Assembly (NCBI GenBank): GCA_037693485.1
Contig: CM075348.1
Coordinates: forward strand, 13,684,501-13,748,500
Direction of reading: 5' to 3'
From: Kitagawia praeruptora
Taxonomy: Eukaryota > Streptophyta > Magnoliopsida > Apiales > Apiaceae
Length of the DNA: 64,000 nt
Notes under the pieces: generated by a model
Seen by the model: only the letters and a program-made list of their open reading frames with translations
Told to the model about the DNA's origin: nothing
Databases searched by the model: none
Part shown: in pieces, positions 21,171-32,760 of the stretch
How positions within the stretch are numbered: position 1 is the stretch's first letter
Layout of the letters: every line of letters starts with the position of its first letter
Made by a program: the position numbers and the translations under genes

Positions 21171-24000
21171 CTATTATATTTTTATTTATTTTTGATAATT
21201 TATATATATATATATATATCTATTATCAATATCAATTATCAATATCTATCTATTATCTATTATATATATTGATATATTTTTTCTATACATTTAATATTTT
21301 TTTTAAAAAAAATTCAAAATACAGATTTAATAAATAAATGGAAAAGAAAATATCCATAAATAAATTAATGAACACACTGTTTTACAAATTTTAATATATA
21401 TAGACAACTAAATAAATTATATACTTATTTTTTATGTTGATTTTGTTTTACGTTTTCTTAGGCCGACACCCATTGTAATAAATATATAAGAGACATGTTT
21501 CTCGGTGGCCTTGTAATTTAATATATTTAGACAACAAAATAAACTATATACATGTTTTTTTATGTCGATTTTGTATCACGTTTTCTTAACCTAATACCCG
21601 TTGTAATAAATGCATACATGATACGTTTCTTATTCAGTTTAAAAAAGGTTTTGACTTTCTTTTCTAAAAATAAGAGCTAAAAAAGGAAGTTTTGATTTTA
21701 ATTAAAAAAAGAAAATCGAACATGATGAAAGCTGCATTCAGAAGCATTTTATATAGCTATTAAAACATGTTCCTCAAAATTACCTATTTATATTTGAACT
21801 TGGAGAAAAAGCTAAAAAATTCTATTCTAAAAAGGTTTTGTTTTAAAAAAATTCGAAAACTTTTTATAACAATATTTTTAAATTTTAAATAAAAATTGTT
21901 TAATAAAATAGCCGACAAAAATATCTATAAATATTAATAACAATTATGGAGTATAATATTATGTAAATTAAACTTTTTTTTGATAAACAATTATGTAAAT
22001 TAAATATACGTAGAGAATAAGATAAGTTGTTTATTTTATACTGATTTTGTCTCACAATTTCTTTGCCTGACACCCATTGTATATATATTATAGAAATACT
22101 AAACATAAAAAATAATAAGGGTGAGATTTTCTTGGAGAAATATCATTTTTAAAAAAAGGTTAGAACTTGTTTTTTATATCCTAACTATAATATACTCTAG
22201 GGGTGAAACTTGCCTTTAATAACATCAATTATTTACTTGATTGCATGTATTCTATATTTGAAAATTGATATAATATAAAAAATTAGATAAATAGATTTTG
22301 AATCAATTCAAACCTCCACCAAATAAAATAAAGTATTCATATATTTTCTATATCGATTTTGTGTCACGATTATTTAGACCGACAACCCGTTGTATATATT
22401 ATAAAAATACTAAGCGTACACGATAATAACACAATATTGTACAAATTTTAATATAGATAGACAACAAAATAAATTATATACATATTTTTTATGTTGATTT
22501 TGTATCACGTTTTCTTAGGCCGACACCCGTTGTAATAAATATATATAAGTCGCGTGTCGCAACGGCCATGTAATATTTTTTAAATTTTTTCAAAATATAT
22601 ACTATTTAAGAAGAAATCAAAAAGAAAATATCTATAAATAAATTAGTGAACACAATATTGTACAAATTTTAATATATATAGACAACAAAATTAACTATAT
22701 ACTTATTTTTTATGTCGATTTTGTATCACGTTTTCTTAGGCCGACACCCATTGCAATATATACATTTAGATAAAAAAAATCAAATTTTATTGAATTAATT
22801 AAAAGTAAAAACCAACAAAAAATCTTTTCTATTTCGAATATATTAATTTGACTTCTTCTTTCTTACAAATTCGAAAACCTTTTCTATTTCGAAGATGTTA
22901 ATGTTAATGTTGAAGTTTTGATTTCTTCTATTTCGAATATGCTAATGTTAATGTTAACAAATGAAGTTTTGATTTCTTTTCTAAAAAATAGGGTTTAAAG
23001 AAAGAAGTTTTGATTTTAATTATTTAAAATAGAGGAGATATAAAAAAATAGAATAATATGTTTTACTCAAAATTTATATATTCAAATATTTTTAAAAATA
23101 TAAATTAAATTCAAATTTCAATGTATATTTTATTTTTAAAATATTCTATAACATGAATATTAAATTTTACCCCATAATACATCCCTTCCTGGTAAACATA
23201 CACCGGTTGATCATGTTTTTTAAGGGCCTAGTTATTTAAAACATGTTATGACAGGTTTAACTATTTTAAAAACCTTTTTTTAATTAAAACATATATATCA
23301 TTTAGTTTCAGCACATCTTTTAGTACATCTTTAAATTCTACATATTTTTAACTTATAAAATCCTATAAAAAATTTAAAAAAAATTATAAGGTATCTAGTA
23401 TTTTCTCAACTAACAATAACAATTTCCACAATAACTTTTTTATTAAAGATCTACTCTAAGCTATCTATTAAATAAAATAAGATTCTACCCCACTTGTAAA
23501 ACTCTAAACAATATCCTCTCATGCTCTTATACCTACATTCCCACATGATAGGGCAAAAAAACACATGCAAGCTGCAATTCTGCAAGGAAATTTGACAATA
23601 ATTAAAAATTAAAATTTTAAACGTGAAAATTATGCTTGTGCCATCATGGTTGATTTTTAGCTAGCTTCACGTTTCATTGTAGCATCACCACTCCCTTATA
23701 ATTGCATGATAAATTTTTAAAACATGAGAAAGTAGAAACAAAACGATAAAAAGAATTAGAACAAAAACTACCTACCTTATAGTAGAAGATTTGTAGCATA
23801 CTCTTCGGAATTGAGAAGAAAGATATCTTTTGCTACTCGGTTTCGGAATTGAGAAGAAAGATATCTTTTGCTACTCGGTGAACTCCTGTAAGTAAAAAGA
23901 ATGAATTTAACATATAGTATTACATGACATTAATAGTTGATCAGATAAAAGACATGTTCATGAAAAAAGATAATTAAAAGTGATTTAATAGAAAAGAAGA
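21171..24000 (-). mobile_element. Degenerate Helitron-derived tract
   Basis: No coding region. It carries repeated variants of GGCCGACACCCGTTG (about 21461, 22380, 22519, 22740), hairpin relatives such as GTCGCGTGTCGCAACGGCC (about 22550) and a 5' module near 22810-23040. 23100-23760 is AT-rich without identifiable repeats. Near 23800-23880 a segment of about 38 bp (TTGAGAAGAAAGATATC) is directly duplicated. Confidence 0.5.
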
Positions 24001-24011
24001 TGCATAAGAAA

Positions 24012-24466
24012 GCAACGACCCTCTCCAATACCAGTGCCAGCTGGTCCCCCTGTCCAAATATTAATCTTTTGCTGCAGCCCATGAACTGCATAAGCGACGC
24101 AACATCCTTTTACGTTCCATTATAGATCATCGAGTAATCTTTGAGAAAAGAATAGTTCCCACGTGGGTTTCTAGCATTGATGGTTAATTTGTTTGTTTGA
24201 AATAACATATGAAGAAATCATAATGATATAGAGTAATTTACATGTATGTCATAATCGATGTTACCTTGCTCAGATCCTGAGCACTAAGTTTCCCTGTCAT
24301 TGTCAAAGCAGAATGTTTGCCTCATGGAGTCATTGTCCATAGACCTGCCATCTGTGCCTCTACTCGGGTCATCTTTGCAGACTGAGATGACATGGTCTTC
24401 TTCTTTGCCAACTCCGCATTCCGCATTCCGCATTCGCCTGCTCAACTTCTGCATCCCTCTGATTTT
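24012..24466 (-). pseudogene. Possible captured two-exon gene fragment
   Basis: On the minus strand a first exon-like segment (24466-24265) ends ...AQDLSK at AAG|GTAAC, and a second (24170-about 24012) begins after TGCTAG. The 94-bp gap between them has GT...AG ends and the phase continues across it. The second exon reads TWELFFSQRLLDDL, one TAA, then CVAYAVHGLQQKINIW in the same phase. An in-frame TGA lies in the first exon. GC content is clearly above the flanks. I recognise no family; it looks like a host gene piece carried by a Helitron. Confidence 0.4.
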
Positions 24467-24867
24467 TATATATCAGCACTTCGGTCTTTCCTTCTTATAT
24501 TGTCATATAATTTAAGGATAAATTTTAAAATTCTTTTTCTATTTCGAATTGTTAAAGCAATTTTAAAAAAAAAGAAATAGGATTGACTTTTATTTAATTA
24601 TTGACTTGCCTATAAATTCGAATGTAAATAAAAAAATATGATTCGATTTATAAAGATCTCTTATCCAGTTTAAAAAATGTTTCGATTTTCTTTTCTAAAA
24701 AATAGGCCCTAAAGAAGGAAGTTTGATTTTAATATTTAAAATAGAGGAGCTCTATGTAAATAAGGAAATTCTATTTTATTGAATTAAAATTGAGGAGCTC
24801 TAGAAAAATAGATAAATATGAATCGACCGATTCTAGAGCTCCTGGGGGTTTTCCTTTATATATATAA

Positions 24868-26098
24868 TAGTTGACTAAGCCGCGCTTCGCAGCGGCCTTG
24901 TAACATTTTTTAAAAAAAATACAAAATATAAATTTAAGAAAAACATTGAAAAGAAAATATCTATAAATAAATTAATGAACACAATTTTGTACAAATTTTA
25001 ATATATATAGACAACTAAATAAACTATATACTTATCTTCTATGTTGATTTCGTATCACGTTTTCTTAAGCCGACACCCGTTGTAATAAATACATATAAGC
25101 CGCGTTTTGCGGTGGCCATGTACTATTTTTTTTTTCGAAATATAGACTATTTAAGAAAGAAATCAAAAAGTAAATATCTACAAATAAATTAGTTAACACA
25201 ATATTGTACAAATTTTAATACATTCATAGAAAACAAAATAAACTATATACTTAATTTTTACGTTCATTTTGTGTCACATTTTCTTAGGCCACCCGTTGTA
25301 ATAAATATATATAGATAAAAAAAGCGTATTTGATTGAATTAATTAAAAGAAGATGTTGAAATATTAAGATCAAGAACAATGAGAAGATAATAACGATAAA
25401 TTAACAATTAACAATAAATAAATAATTAGGGAAAGGTAAAATTTCAAACCTTTTGTGCCAAGTTCCTCAAGTGCTTCTACTTTCCAAACAGAGAAAGTTC
25501 TCCTAATTCTTGTTCACACGATCAGGTGTTTTTGTGCCTAGATCACTAACAAAAAAAAATACAAAAGCCAAAATAAAGAACAACCACTTGTTACTAATAA
25601 TCCATGATTATAACTAAAATCATAAGTTTAAAAATAAAACGAAGAAAACAAATATTAAATCAGTAAATTCAAACCTAAAAACCAACCAAAAAAAAAAAAA
25701 CAACCTGAAAATCATTAAAAAGAAGCCAGGTGCATCGAGAATTAAATAATAAAAATGAATAAAAAAACTAAAAGAAAATAGACGAAGAAAAGAGTAAACA
25801 TAAGCAAGAAAAGAATACGGGAGTGGTGATAAAATTTAATCGTTAGAAGCAATGATGATAGATAAGAAAATAAGTTTCTTTTCTATTTTAAATATGTAAA
25901 TTTAAATTATTCTTCCTTACAAATTCAAAAACCTTTTCTATTTCGAAAATGTTAATCTTAATGTTAAAAATGACGTTTTTATTTTTTTTCTATTTGGCCT
26001 AAAGAAGGAAGTTGTAATTTTAATATTTAAAATAGAGGAGCTGCACAAAAATAGATAATATGATTCGAGCAATTCCAGAGCTAGGGGTTTTCCTTAAC
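24868..26098 (-). mobile_element. Non-autonomous Helitron, about 1.2 kb
   Basis: The 3' hairpin (24893-24879, one mismatch) and a mutated CTAG (CTAT) lie at the left. Two tandem units end in GGCCGACACCCGTTG (about 25070) and a variant (about 25287); the second unit starts with hairpin relative GCCGCGTTTTGCGGTGGCC (about 25099). Then come the family's TTCTTGTTCACACGATC block (about 25507), an A-rich middle, and the 5' module with GAGCTAGGGGTTTTCC at 26080-26095. It is the shortest copy with both ends recognisable, although the first bases of its 5' end are altered. Confidence 0.65.
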
Positions 26099-27069
26099 CC
26101 ATATCCAAATTCAAACTTTCGACCCCACTAAATTTAAAATTTTGACTTTGATAAATCCAAAATTTTAGATTTTGAATTTGGATATATATCAATTCGAATT
26201 AATTTATCATTCCTCTAATAGCCTATTCCCTAAGTAAAATACAAATATTTACGTTCATGTATATAAACAAATTTTAAAGAAAGCATATGATCTTTCCTTA
26301 AGATTTGTTTATATGAAAGCTAAATGCATGAATTAAAAGAAAAACATTTAAAAATCTCAGAAAAACGTTTAAAGTTGTTAATACTAACATGCTCCTTGTT
26401 TCTGGCCTCGGACTTTTGTGTGCATCAATTTTGACAATATATATCCCTGCAAAACAGGATAGGTAGAAGCAAAAATTTATTAGACCACCAACTTAAGTCA
26501 AAACTGCAATATGTATCTAAGAGAATTGATTCAAAAAAAAAATGGATCGAAGAGTATACAGTATTACAACTTTTATAATGGAAATAATTAAGAATTCTAC
26601 ATCTGTTAGATACACTATAATGATAAAACTTTGAACCAGATCACATCATATTGCATGAAAAATTTGACTGATTTGAGAGCACCTCCTCTTTATATAATAC
26701 ATAGATTTATCATATTAATTCGATTTTTCTACACAATTTACTTGTGGCTAATACTATCATAAACATCTGAACTACTAACCTGAATATGAAGAACATCTGC
26801 AAAACATTTGACAAAATTAACAATAAAATTAAGATATGAATCAAAATAGAGTAACACGTGCAGAGCGATTTAGGATGAACCGTGAGAAAAGAAGAGTCCT
26901 CTACTTTTGATCGGTTATATTTTGGGTTATATAGTTGGCATGATCGCAACCTTTTCTATTTCGAATATGTAATTTGAATTCTTCTTCTCTATAAATTCGC
27001 TTTTCTATTTCAAAGATGTTTATATTAATGTTAAAAAAGGAAGTTTTGTTTTATTTTCTAAAATATAGG
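26099..27069. other. AT-rich interval, then Helitron 5' module interrupted by the Ty3 element
   Basis: 26099-26940 holds no feature I can support. 26945-27069 matches the Helitron 5' module (ACCTTTTCTATTTCGAATAT and following) and continues after the Ty3 element at 37253, which shows the Ty3 element landed inside it. Confidence 0.55.
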
Positions 27070-27663
27070 TGATATGGGCTAAAAGTAAGCCCTAAAGACA
27101 CATTTAATGTGGCATTAATTAGACCCGGAATGGCCCAAACGTGGGGCCCACCAAATGGGCCCAATCCCTATTTATAATATTAATTTCGTAATTAATATTA
27201 GGGGTAATAAACATCTCAGCAAATAAGAGTCAAACAAGGATATTACTCTTGCCTGACTTAGCCTCCAAGATACATATTCCAACATGGAAACTGACTCCTA
27301 CAAGGAAGGGGTCTAGAACCTTCCTCAAGGCGGTGGCTTGCCCACCAAGTCACCTACTCCTACCATAATTCTTAGGCTTCTCAGCCTATATAAAGGGTCT
27401 GACCCCTCATTCTCAGAACTACGTTTTTGGCTCAATCTTCGAATAAGGACATACAAGCCACTACGTCCTAGGTGAGCCCTCGTCGCCATAGCCCCGATGG
27501 CACCAGCACCTAGAACTACGTCTTGGCTTGATTCTCAATACGAGATACGTAGGCACTCTATGAGGACCGATTAGTCCCGAACACGGAAACAGCCATTAAA
27601 GCACGAAGCTCCCAAACCCTAGCATTAAATACAAATTCGTAACCTAGTTTTTATTCCACAACA
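27070..27663 (+). repeat. Ty3 element 1, 5' LTR (594 bp)
   Basis: It starts TGATATGGGCT and ends TTCCACAACA. A TATA box (TATATAAAG) is at 27387-27395. Downstream, in the probable R region, are two versions of a conserved AGAACTACG motif (about 27416 and 27512). Confidence 0.95.
27512..27556 (+). promoter_or_regulatory. Conserved LTR stem-loop motif (Ty3 element 1)
   Basis: AGAACTACGT, then GGCTTGAT, then TCTC-AATAC-GAGA (a small stem), then TACGTAGGCAC. The same framework with a different stem occurs in the LTR of the second Ty3 element (61184-61233). It lies downstream of the TATA box, so it would be in the RNA. The same motif is in the 3' LTR at 37096-37140. Confidence 0.6.
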
Positions 27664-27683
27664 TTTGGCGCCGTCTGTGGGAA
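27664..27683 (+). promoter_or_regulatory. Primer-binding site of Ty3 element 1
   Basis: TTTGGCGCCGTCTGTGGGAA follows the LTR directly. TGGCGCC-type sites are usual for plant Tat/Athila elements. I do not assign the tRNA. Confidence 0.8.
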
Positions 27684-27696
27684 GAAGACATCAACC

Positions 27697-29484
27697 ATGG
27701 TTCAAACACGAAGAACAGCACCAAGCACTACCGAGCCAATCGCTACCGAGGCTCTACCTATAAGCTCTGCTCCGCCTGTCACTGAACAAGTACCCCCAGC
27801 CACAGGGGCGATCACTCAAACTCAGGTTTCTCAACCTCCAGGGACGAATCCCCATGTCGAGAGGACGTTACCTATGGCCGTTCACCCAGGTCAAGGAACC
27901 AGCTCCCTCCAGATGCTGGTTTCTCCTCTAGTTGATCCCAGTCGCCCACCACCAGGGGTACAGATCCATACTACGGATCTCGCCGTGAGTACTAACCCGA
28001 TGTTTGGCCTGCCTAACTACCCTCCTGGACCCAGTGATCATGCCTTGCAGATCCGAGATCGAGAGTATCTTGACTACTCTGGCCCCTATACTGACGATTC
28101 ATCAACTGATGATGATCGTGATGAAGCCCCGAGAAGGCGACGTGCTAGCAGAGAACGAAGAAGAAGAACACAAACTATCCATGATGGACCCCCCTTGACA
28201 GCTGCTGAAAGAATCAAGGCTCATAAGGCCGAGATTTTAAGGATAAAGGAAGATATTGCCAGAGAACAAGCTAGGTTGAATCAAACTCAGCCTCCTCCAA
28301 CCTCAGGACCGATTCCCTTTATAGATCTGGAGGGGTCTTCAAGAAGGCAGAGAAGGGCTGATGCCCCAACTGGAAGAACAACGAGGGTGGAAACCCCCAA
28401 GAGTAACCCCAAGGATCTAATGCCACTTGGGGATCCAGATGATCCCACACCCCCGTTTACTGAGGAGGTGATGAACGCTCGTATCTCAAAGAAGTTCAAG
28501 ATGCCAACGATTAAAGCTTATGATGGAACGGGTGATCCCGCAAACCACGTCAGGACATTCTCGAACGCGCTGTTGCTACAGCCTGCAAGTGACGCTTTGA
28601 AATGTAGGGCGTTCCCTCAAACTTTGTCGGGTATGGCTCAAAGATGGTATAGCCGGCTACCTGCAAACTCAATTGGCTCCTTTAAGGAGTTAAGTGCTGC
28701 TTTCGTTAGTCAGTTTATCAGCGAAAGAATTCATGAGAAAAGTTCTGCATCCCTTATGTATGTGGTACAAGGGAAGAACGAAAATATGAGAGACTACCTT
28801 AAGAGGTTCACCAAGGAGACGTTGAACATCACTGATCTGGAGAATAAGGTGGCCATGGTAGCCCTGGAACACAGAACCACTGACGAGTTCTTTAAAAGGT
28901 CATTGGCCAAGCATCCTCCTGAAAACATGGCTGAGCTCCAGCGAAGGGCTGACAAGTATATCAAGGCTGAGGATAGCATGAAGAAAGAAGCTGTTGGAGG
29001 CAATGACAAGGGCTCCAATGACTTTAAGAAACGAAAGCAAGAACAAGAGTATGATGCTAGAGACAAGTATCCCCGGACTAGCAAGGATTCTGAATCACCA
29101 CCGAAGAAGAGTTTGGGACCAAGATTTAACGACTATGCAAGACTGAATGCTCCTAGGAGTCAGATCTTGTTAGATATTGAGAAAGACAAAGATTTTCGAT
29201 GGCCGAAGCCACTTAGGGGTGATCCCGAAAAGAGAAGCAAGGATCAGTACTGTAGATTCCACCGTGATGTGGGGCATGATACAGATGATTGCAAGCAACT
29301 CAAAGATGAGATCGAGTTCTTGATCCGTAGAGGGAAATTGAGCAACTTCACTAAGGGTGAAGATCGTGTTAATCAAATTAGAGATTATAACAGAAGGGAT
29401 GACGATCGTGATCGTAACACACAGCCCCGAGGGCCAGTTATCAATATGATCTGGGGAGGCCCGACAGCGGCCGGTACAACTTGA
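27697..29484 (+). CDS. gag: Ty3 element 1 Gag, 595 aa
   Basis: An open frame from the ATG 13 nt after the primer site to a TGA at 29482-29484. The N-terminal third is Pro/Thr-rich and disordered, with a basic run (RRRRASRERRRR) near residue 150. The retrotransposon gag core lies at about residues 265-400: FKMPTIKAYDGTGDP, AQRWYSRLP, SFKELSAAFVSQF, ENMRDYLKRFTKE. A Tat-type zinc-binding segment CRFHRDVGHDTDDC is near residue 530. The frame continues beyond the TGA into protease without a shift, and the TGA sits where CGA would fit, so it may be a nonsense mutation in a gag-pol frame. The protein forms the particle shell and binds element RNA. Confidence 0.9.
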   Translation: MVQTRRTAPSTTEPIATEALPISSAPPVTEQVPPATGAITQTQVSQPPGTNPHVERTLPMAVHPGQGTSSLQMLVSPLVDPSRPPPGVQIHTTDLAVSTNPMFGLPNYPPGPSDHALQIRDREYLDYSGPYTDDSSTDDDRDEAPRRRRASRERRRRTQTIHDGPPLTAAERIKAHKAEILRIKEDIAREQARLNQTQPPPTSGPIPFIDLEGSSRRQRRADAPTGRTTRVETPKSNPKDLMPLGDPDDPTPPFTEEVMNARISKKFKMPTIKAYDGTGDPANHVRTFSNALLLQPASDALKCRAFPQTLSGMAQRWYSRLPANSIGSFKELSAAFVSQFISERIHEKSSASLMYVVQGKNENMRDYLKRFTKETLNITDLENKVAMVALEHRTTDEFFKRSLAKHPPENMAELQRRADKYIKAEDSMKKEAVGGNDKGSNDFKKRKQEQEYDARDKYPRTSKDSESPPKKSLGPRFNDYARLNAPRSQILLDIEKDKDFRWPKPLRGDPEKRSKDQYCRFHRDVGHDTDDCKQLKDEIEFLIRRGKLSNFTKGEDRVNQIRDYNRRDDDRDRNTQPRGPVINMIWGGPTAAGTT

Positions 29485-30125
29485 AACTCTCGAAAGGCGT
29501 ACGCCAGAGAAGTGATACACATCGTGGGAGAGGCCCCGAAGCGGGCTAGGACTGAAATCACACTTGGTTTTGATGATTCTGATCTTGAAGGGGTGAAGTT
29601 CCCCCATGACGACCCGTTGGTCATAACTCCTGTAATTGGAAACTCAGAAGTGAAGCGAGTCTTGATAGATAATGGAGCTTCCGTTGACGTTCTATTTCAT
29701 GATGCATTTGTGAAGATGGGTTACAATGATTCTAAGTTGACCCCCAATAACATGCCTATATATGGATTTAATGGAGTAGGATCTAAAGTTGAAGGGACTA
29801 TTCAATTGCCTATGACTATTGGATAGGAGCCCAAGAAGGCCACTCAGATGTTGAACTTCTTGGTAATCAAGGCGGTTTCAACGTACAACGCTATCCTCGG
29901 AAGGGCTGGACTTCATGCATTCAAGGCTGTTGCCTCAACTTATCATATGAAGATCAAGTTCCCAACCCGGAATGGTGTTGGAGAACATAAAGGCAATCAA
30001 AAGATGGCACGAAGCTGTTATGTAGCTGCATTAAGGCCTGACGGAGTCGGGGGGCAGGTCCTTTCGATTGAAGACATGGACATCCGCAGTGATAAGGAAC
30101 ACCAAGAAAGTCCAGAAGAGGACAT
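29485..30125 (+). pseudogene. pol: Ty3 element 1 protease region
   Basis: In frame with gag after the TGA. HIVGEAPKRAR and RVLIDNGASVDVLF (about 29656-29700) mark the aspartic protease, with the active-site triplet as Asp-Asn-Gly; Tat proteases commonly show this. A TAG at 29824-29826 (Gln expected) interrupts it, after which TQMLNFLVIKAVSTYNAILGR, cut here to its family pattern, continues to the end of the protease domain. The frame runs on into the duplicated segment. Confidence 0.85.
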
Positions 30126-30345
30126 CACACATAAGCCTCGAACAGCCATCAAGGCTAAGGCGTCAACTGACTTCGTGGTTGAATGTAACATTGGCAACCA
30201 AGAAGTCGGGGGGCAGGAGATAGTACCCCAAGAAGAAAGTGTACTTCAGAAGAAGAATGATCGAGGAGACTAGAAGGAGTAGTAGGTGCTCTATTTTGAT
30301 GGAGCATCAAAAACAAAATCAAGCCATGCAGGCCTAGTCTTGCAA
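30126..30345 (+). repeat. Displaced duplicate of the RNase H linker segment
   Basis: About 200 bp here duplicate 32340-32545. Both contain the AAGCCTCG start, the DFVVEC then NQEVGGQEIV coding pattern, and the YFDGASKTKS-encoding block. Here they sit between protease and RT, where they do not belong in Tat elements. The two copies are clearly diverged, including small indels, so the duplication predates this insertion or arose by template switching in an ancestor. The open frame stops at 30273. Confidence 0.75.
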
Positions 30346-31012
30346 AGTTGGACTTAGCTTCATATTTATCTAGTAGAAGTAGAAATAAGGTTCGATGAAA
30401 CCATGCAGAGCATGTCGCTCTGAGTAGGACAATAGTACTCTACGTAAGGGTTGAACCCATTTATGTTATTAATGCAAGTTTGCTTTTCGTTCTATGATTC
30501 TATTTATGTACCAAGCACCTGATGTGTGTAAGTCAAAGATGACCAAGTACCGAAAATAAAAGAATATACGAATGGAAACAAACAAACGCATAAATAAAAC
30601 TCTGAAGGGTCGAGAGTTAGGTTACAGCACAACCAAATAAGTGTTTCAAGTCCTTGAAGGATCCGGGATAAAAGACATCTGGCAATCAAAGCCATGCAAG
30701 GCTGTGGAGGCTAAAGACTAGCCACTTTTTAATGTTTTCAAAAATGACTTGGATGGAGAATCTAAGGTAGAAGACCAATAGAGAACCTTAAACAATGATC
30801 AAGAAGTTCAAGCAAACTCTCGTTTTAAAGAGTTTAAAAGGCGAGAAGCCCACATGATTGTTTAATTTGAAATCTAAATCGAGGAATCATCATTGAATCT
30901 TTGACCTAGAATCAAGAAAAACAAAAAAAAAATGATGGAACCAAGACAAACGTTGAAGTCCTTATGGACCACCCATTGAAGAAACATATTGCATAGCCCG
31001 AAAGCCAATTGA
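30346..31012 (+). other. Non-coding filler between protease and RT
   Basis: I see no domain here. The first part of an RT (residues ahead of the VFAWIAADMPGID motif) is missing or unrecognisable, so this probably replaces deleted pol sequence. Confidence 0.5.
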
Positions 31013-31846
31013 AGGAACCCCTTGAAGGGCAAGTTGACAGCATTCTTACAAGAGAATAGTGATGTGTTTGCTTGGATAGCAGCTGATATGCCAGGGATTG
31101 ATCCCCAGCTCATAACTCACAAATTGAATGTCGATCCTAAACGAACGACATTAAAGCAGAAGAAGAGGAATTTCGCTCCAGAAAGGCAAGAGGCCATTAA
31201 ACAAGAAGTTGGCATGCTCTTATAAGCTGGGTTTATTGAAGAGATTCAGTTCCTCGAGTGGTTGGCTAACCCTGTGATGGTCAAGAAGGCAAATGGGAAG
31301 TGGAGGATGTGTATAGACTTCACTGACTTGAATGATGCATGTCCTAAGGATTGTTTCCCTCTACCAAGGATAGATACGTTGATAGATGCCACAGTTGGGC
31401 ACGAGATGCTGAGTTTCATGGATGGTTTCAGTGGATACAACCAGATCAAGATGCATAAGGACGACATCCCTAAGGTATCTTTCATAACCGACTTTGGTGT
31501 TTTCTGTTATCTTGCTATGGCATTTGTGCTAAAGAATGCAAGAGCTACTTACCAACGATTGGTGAATAAAATATTTGCCCATCTAATTGGAAAAACCACG
31601 GAGGTCTATATTGATGATATGTTAGTCAAGAACCTATTTACGGCAGATCATATTAAGCACCTCGGAGATGCATTTGAAGTGCTGAGGCACCACAAGATGA
31701 TGTTGAATCCAGCCAAGTGTGCCTTTGGCGTTGGATCTGGGAAGTTTTTAGGACTGATGGTTTCAAAAAGAGGCATTGAGGCCAACCCTGACAAGATCAA
31801 GGAGATCTTATACATGAAGCCACCACGCTCTATAAGAGATGTGTAG
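31013..31846 (+). pseudogene. pol: Ty3 element 1 reverse transcriptase
   Basis: Landmarks: DVFAWIAADMPGIDP, a TAA at 31223-31225 (Gln plausible), AGFIEEIQF, WLANPVMVKKANGKWRMC, CIDFTDLNDACPKD, FMDGFSGYNQIKM, and catalytic YIDDMLVK (about 31609). The frame ends at a TAG (31844-31846) just before KLTGRVAALGRF, the connection to RNase H. RT copies RNA into DNA. FVLKNARATYQR in place of the usual FGLKNAGATYQR shows further decay. Confidence 0.9.
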
Positions 31847-32372
31847 AAGTTGACAGGCCGAGTTGCTGCCTTGGGGAGATTCATCTCCAAATCTGGTGAT
31901 AAATGTTTGCCGTTTTTTCAAGCATTGAAGAAAGTGAAAAAATTTGAGTGGACACCTTAGAGCCAGGAGGTCTTTGAACAATTGAAGAAGTACATGGCCG
32001 AAGCCCCGTTATTGGATAAACTAGTCCCGGAGAGACTCTCTACCTATACTTGGCAGTATCTGAGCAAGCACTGAGTGCCGTTCTCGTTCGAGAAGAAGGC
32101 AAGGTTCGGAAACCCATCTACTACGTAAGCAAGGTGTTGCATGGGGCTGAGTTAAATTACTCTACCATCGAGAAGTTTGCCTTGGCATTGATAACGGCCT
32201 CGAGGAAGCTACGACCGTACTTCCAGGCGCACAAAATTGAAGTCCGGACGGACCAGCAGCTGAGGAACATATTGCATACCCTAAGGCCAGTGGAAGGCTA
32301 ATCAAGTGGGCCATAGAACTTGCAGAGTTTGATATCAAGTATAAGCCTCGGACAACCGTCAAGGCTCAGGCA
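31847..32372 (+). pseudogene. pol: Ty3 element 1 RNase H (first)
   Basis: KLTGRVAALGRF, a stop inside WTP*SQEVFEQL, a frameshift near 32036, then YLAVSEQALSAVLVREEG, KPIYYVSKVL, LNYSTIEKFALAL and KIEVRTDQQLRNIL. A second frameshift near 32295 leads to the IKWAIELAEFDIKYKPR motif that normally ends this domain. The Asp/Glu catalytic pattern is hard to assign with certainty in this broken state. Confidence 0.85.
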
Positions 32373-32760
32373 TTGGCTGACTTCGTGGTTGAATGCACCA
32401 TTAACAACCAAGAAGTCGGGGGGCAGGAGATAGTAACCACCCCTGAAAGTGGAGATAAAGATGAAGAACTTGTAGCTGAACAGAAGGGATATTGGGTGTT
32501 CTATTTTGATGGAGCATCAAAAACAAAATCTAGTGGTGCAGGATTAGAAATCTAATGAGGGTCAGGAACCTCAAGGTCTGCGGAGACTCAAGGCTTGTAG
32601 TATCACAAGTGAATGGCGAGTTTGAGGCCAAGGATGAAACCATGGCAAAGTATCTAAAGATTCTAAAGGGTGTTATAACCCAATTTGAGGAGTGCTATGT
32701 GGAACACATTCCAAGAAATGAAAACGTTAAGGCTGATGCCCCAGGAGGTCTATGTTGTCA
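32373..32760 (+). pseudogene. pol: Ty3 element 1 second RNase H remnant
   Basis: WVFYFDGASKTKSSGAG (about 32495) opens the extra plant-type RNase H of Tat elements. An internal piece that normally carries the NNxAEYEAL motif with its Glu is missing. The domain resumes with VCGDSRLVVSQVNGEFEA (about 32576) and HIPRNENVKADA (about 32706). The missing part removes one catalytic residue, so this copy cannot be active. The break point is near 32550. Confidence 0.82.
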
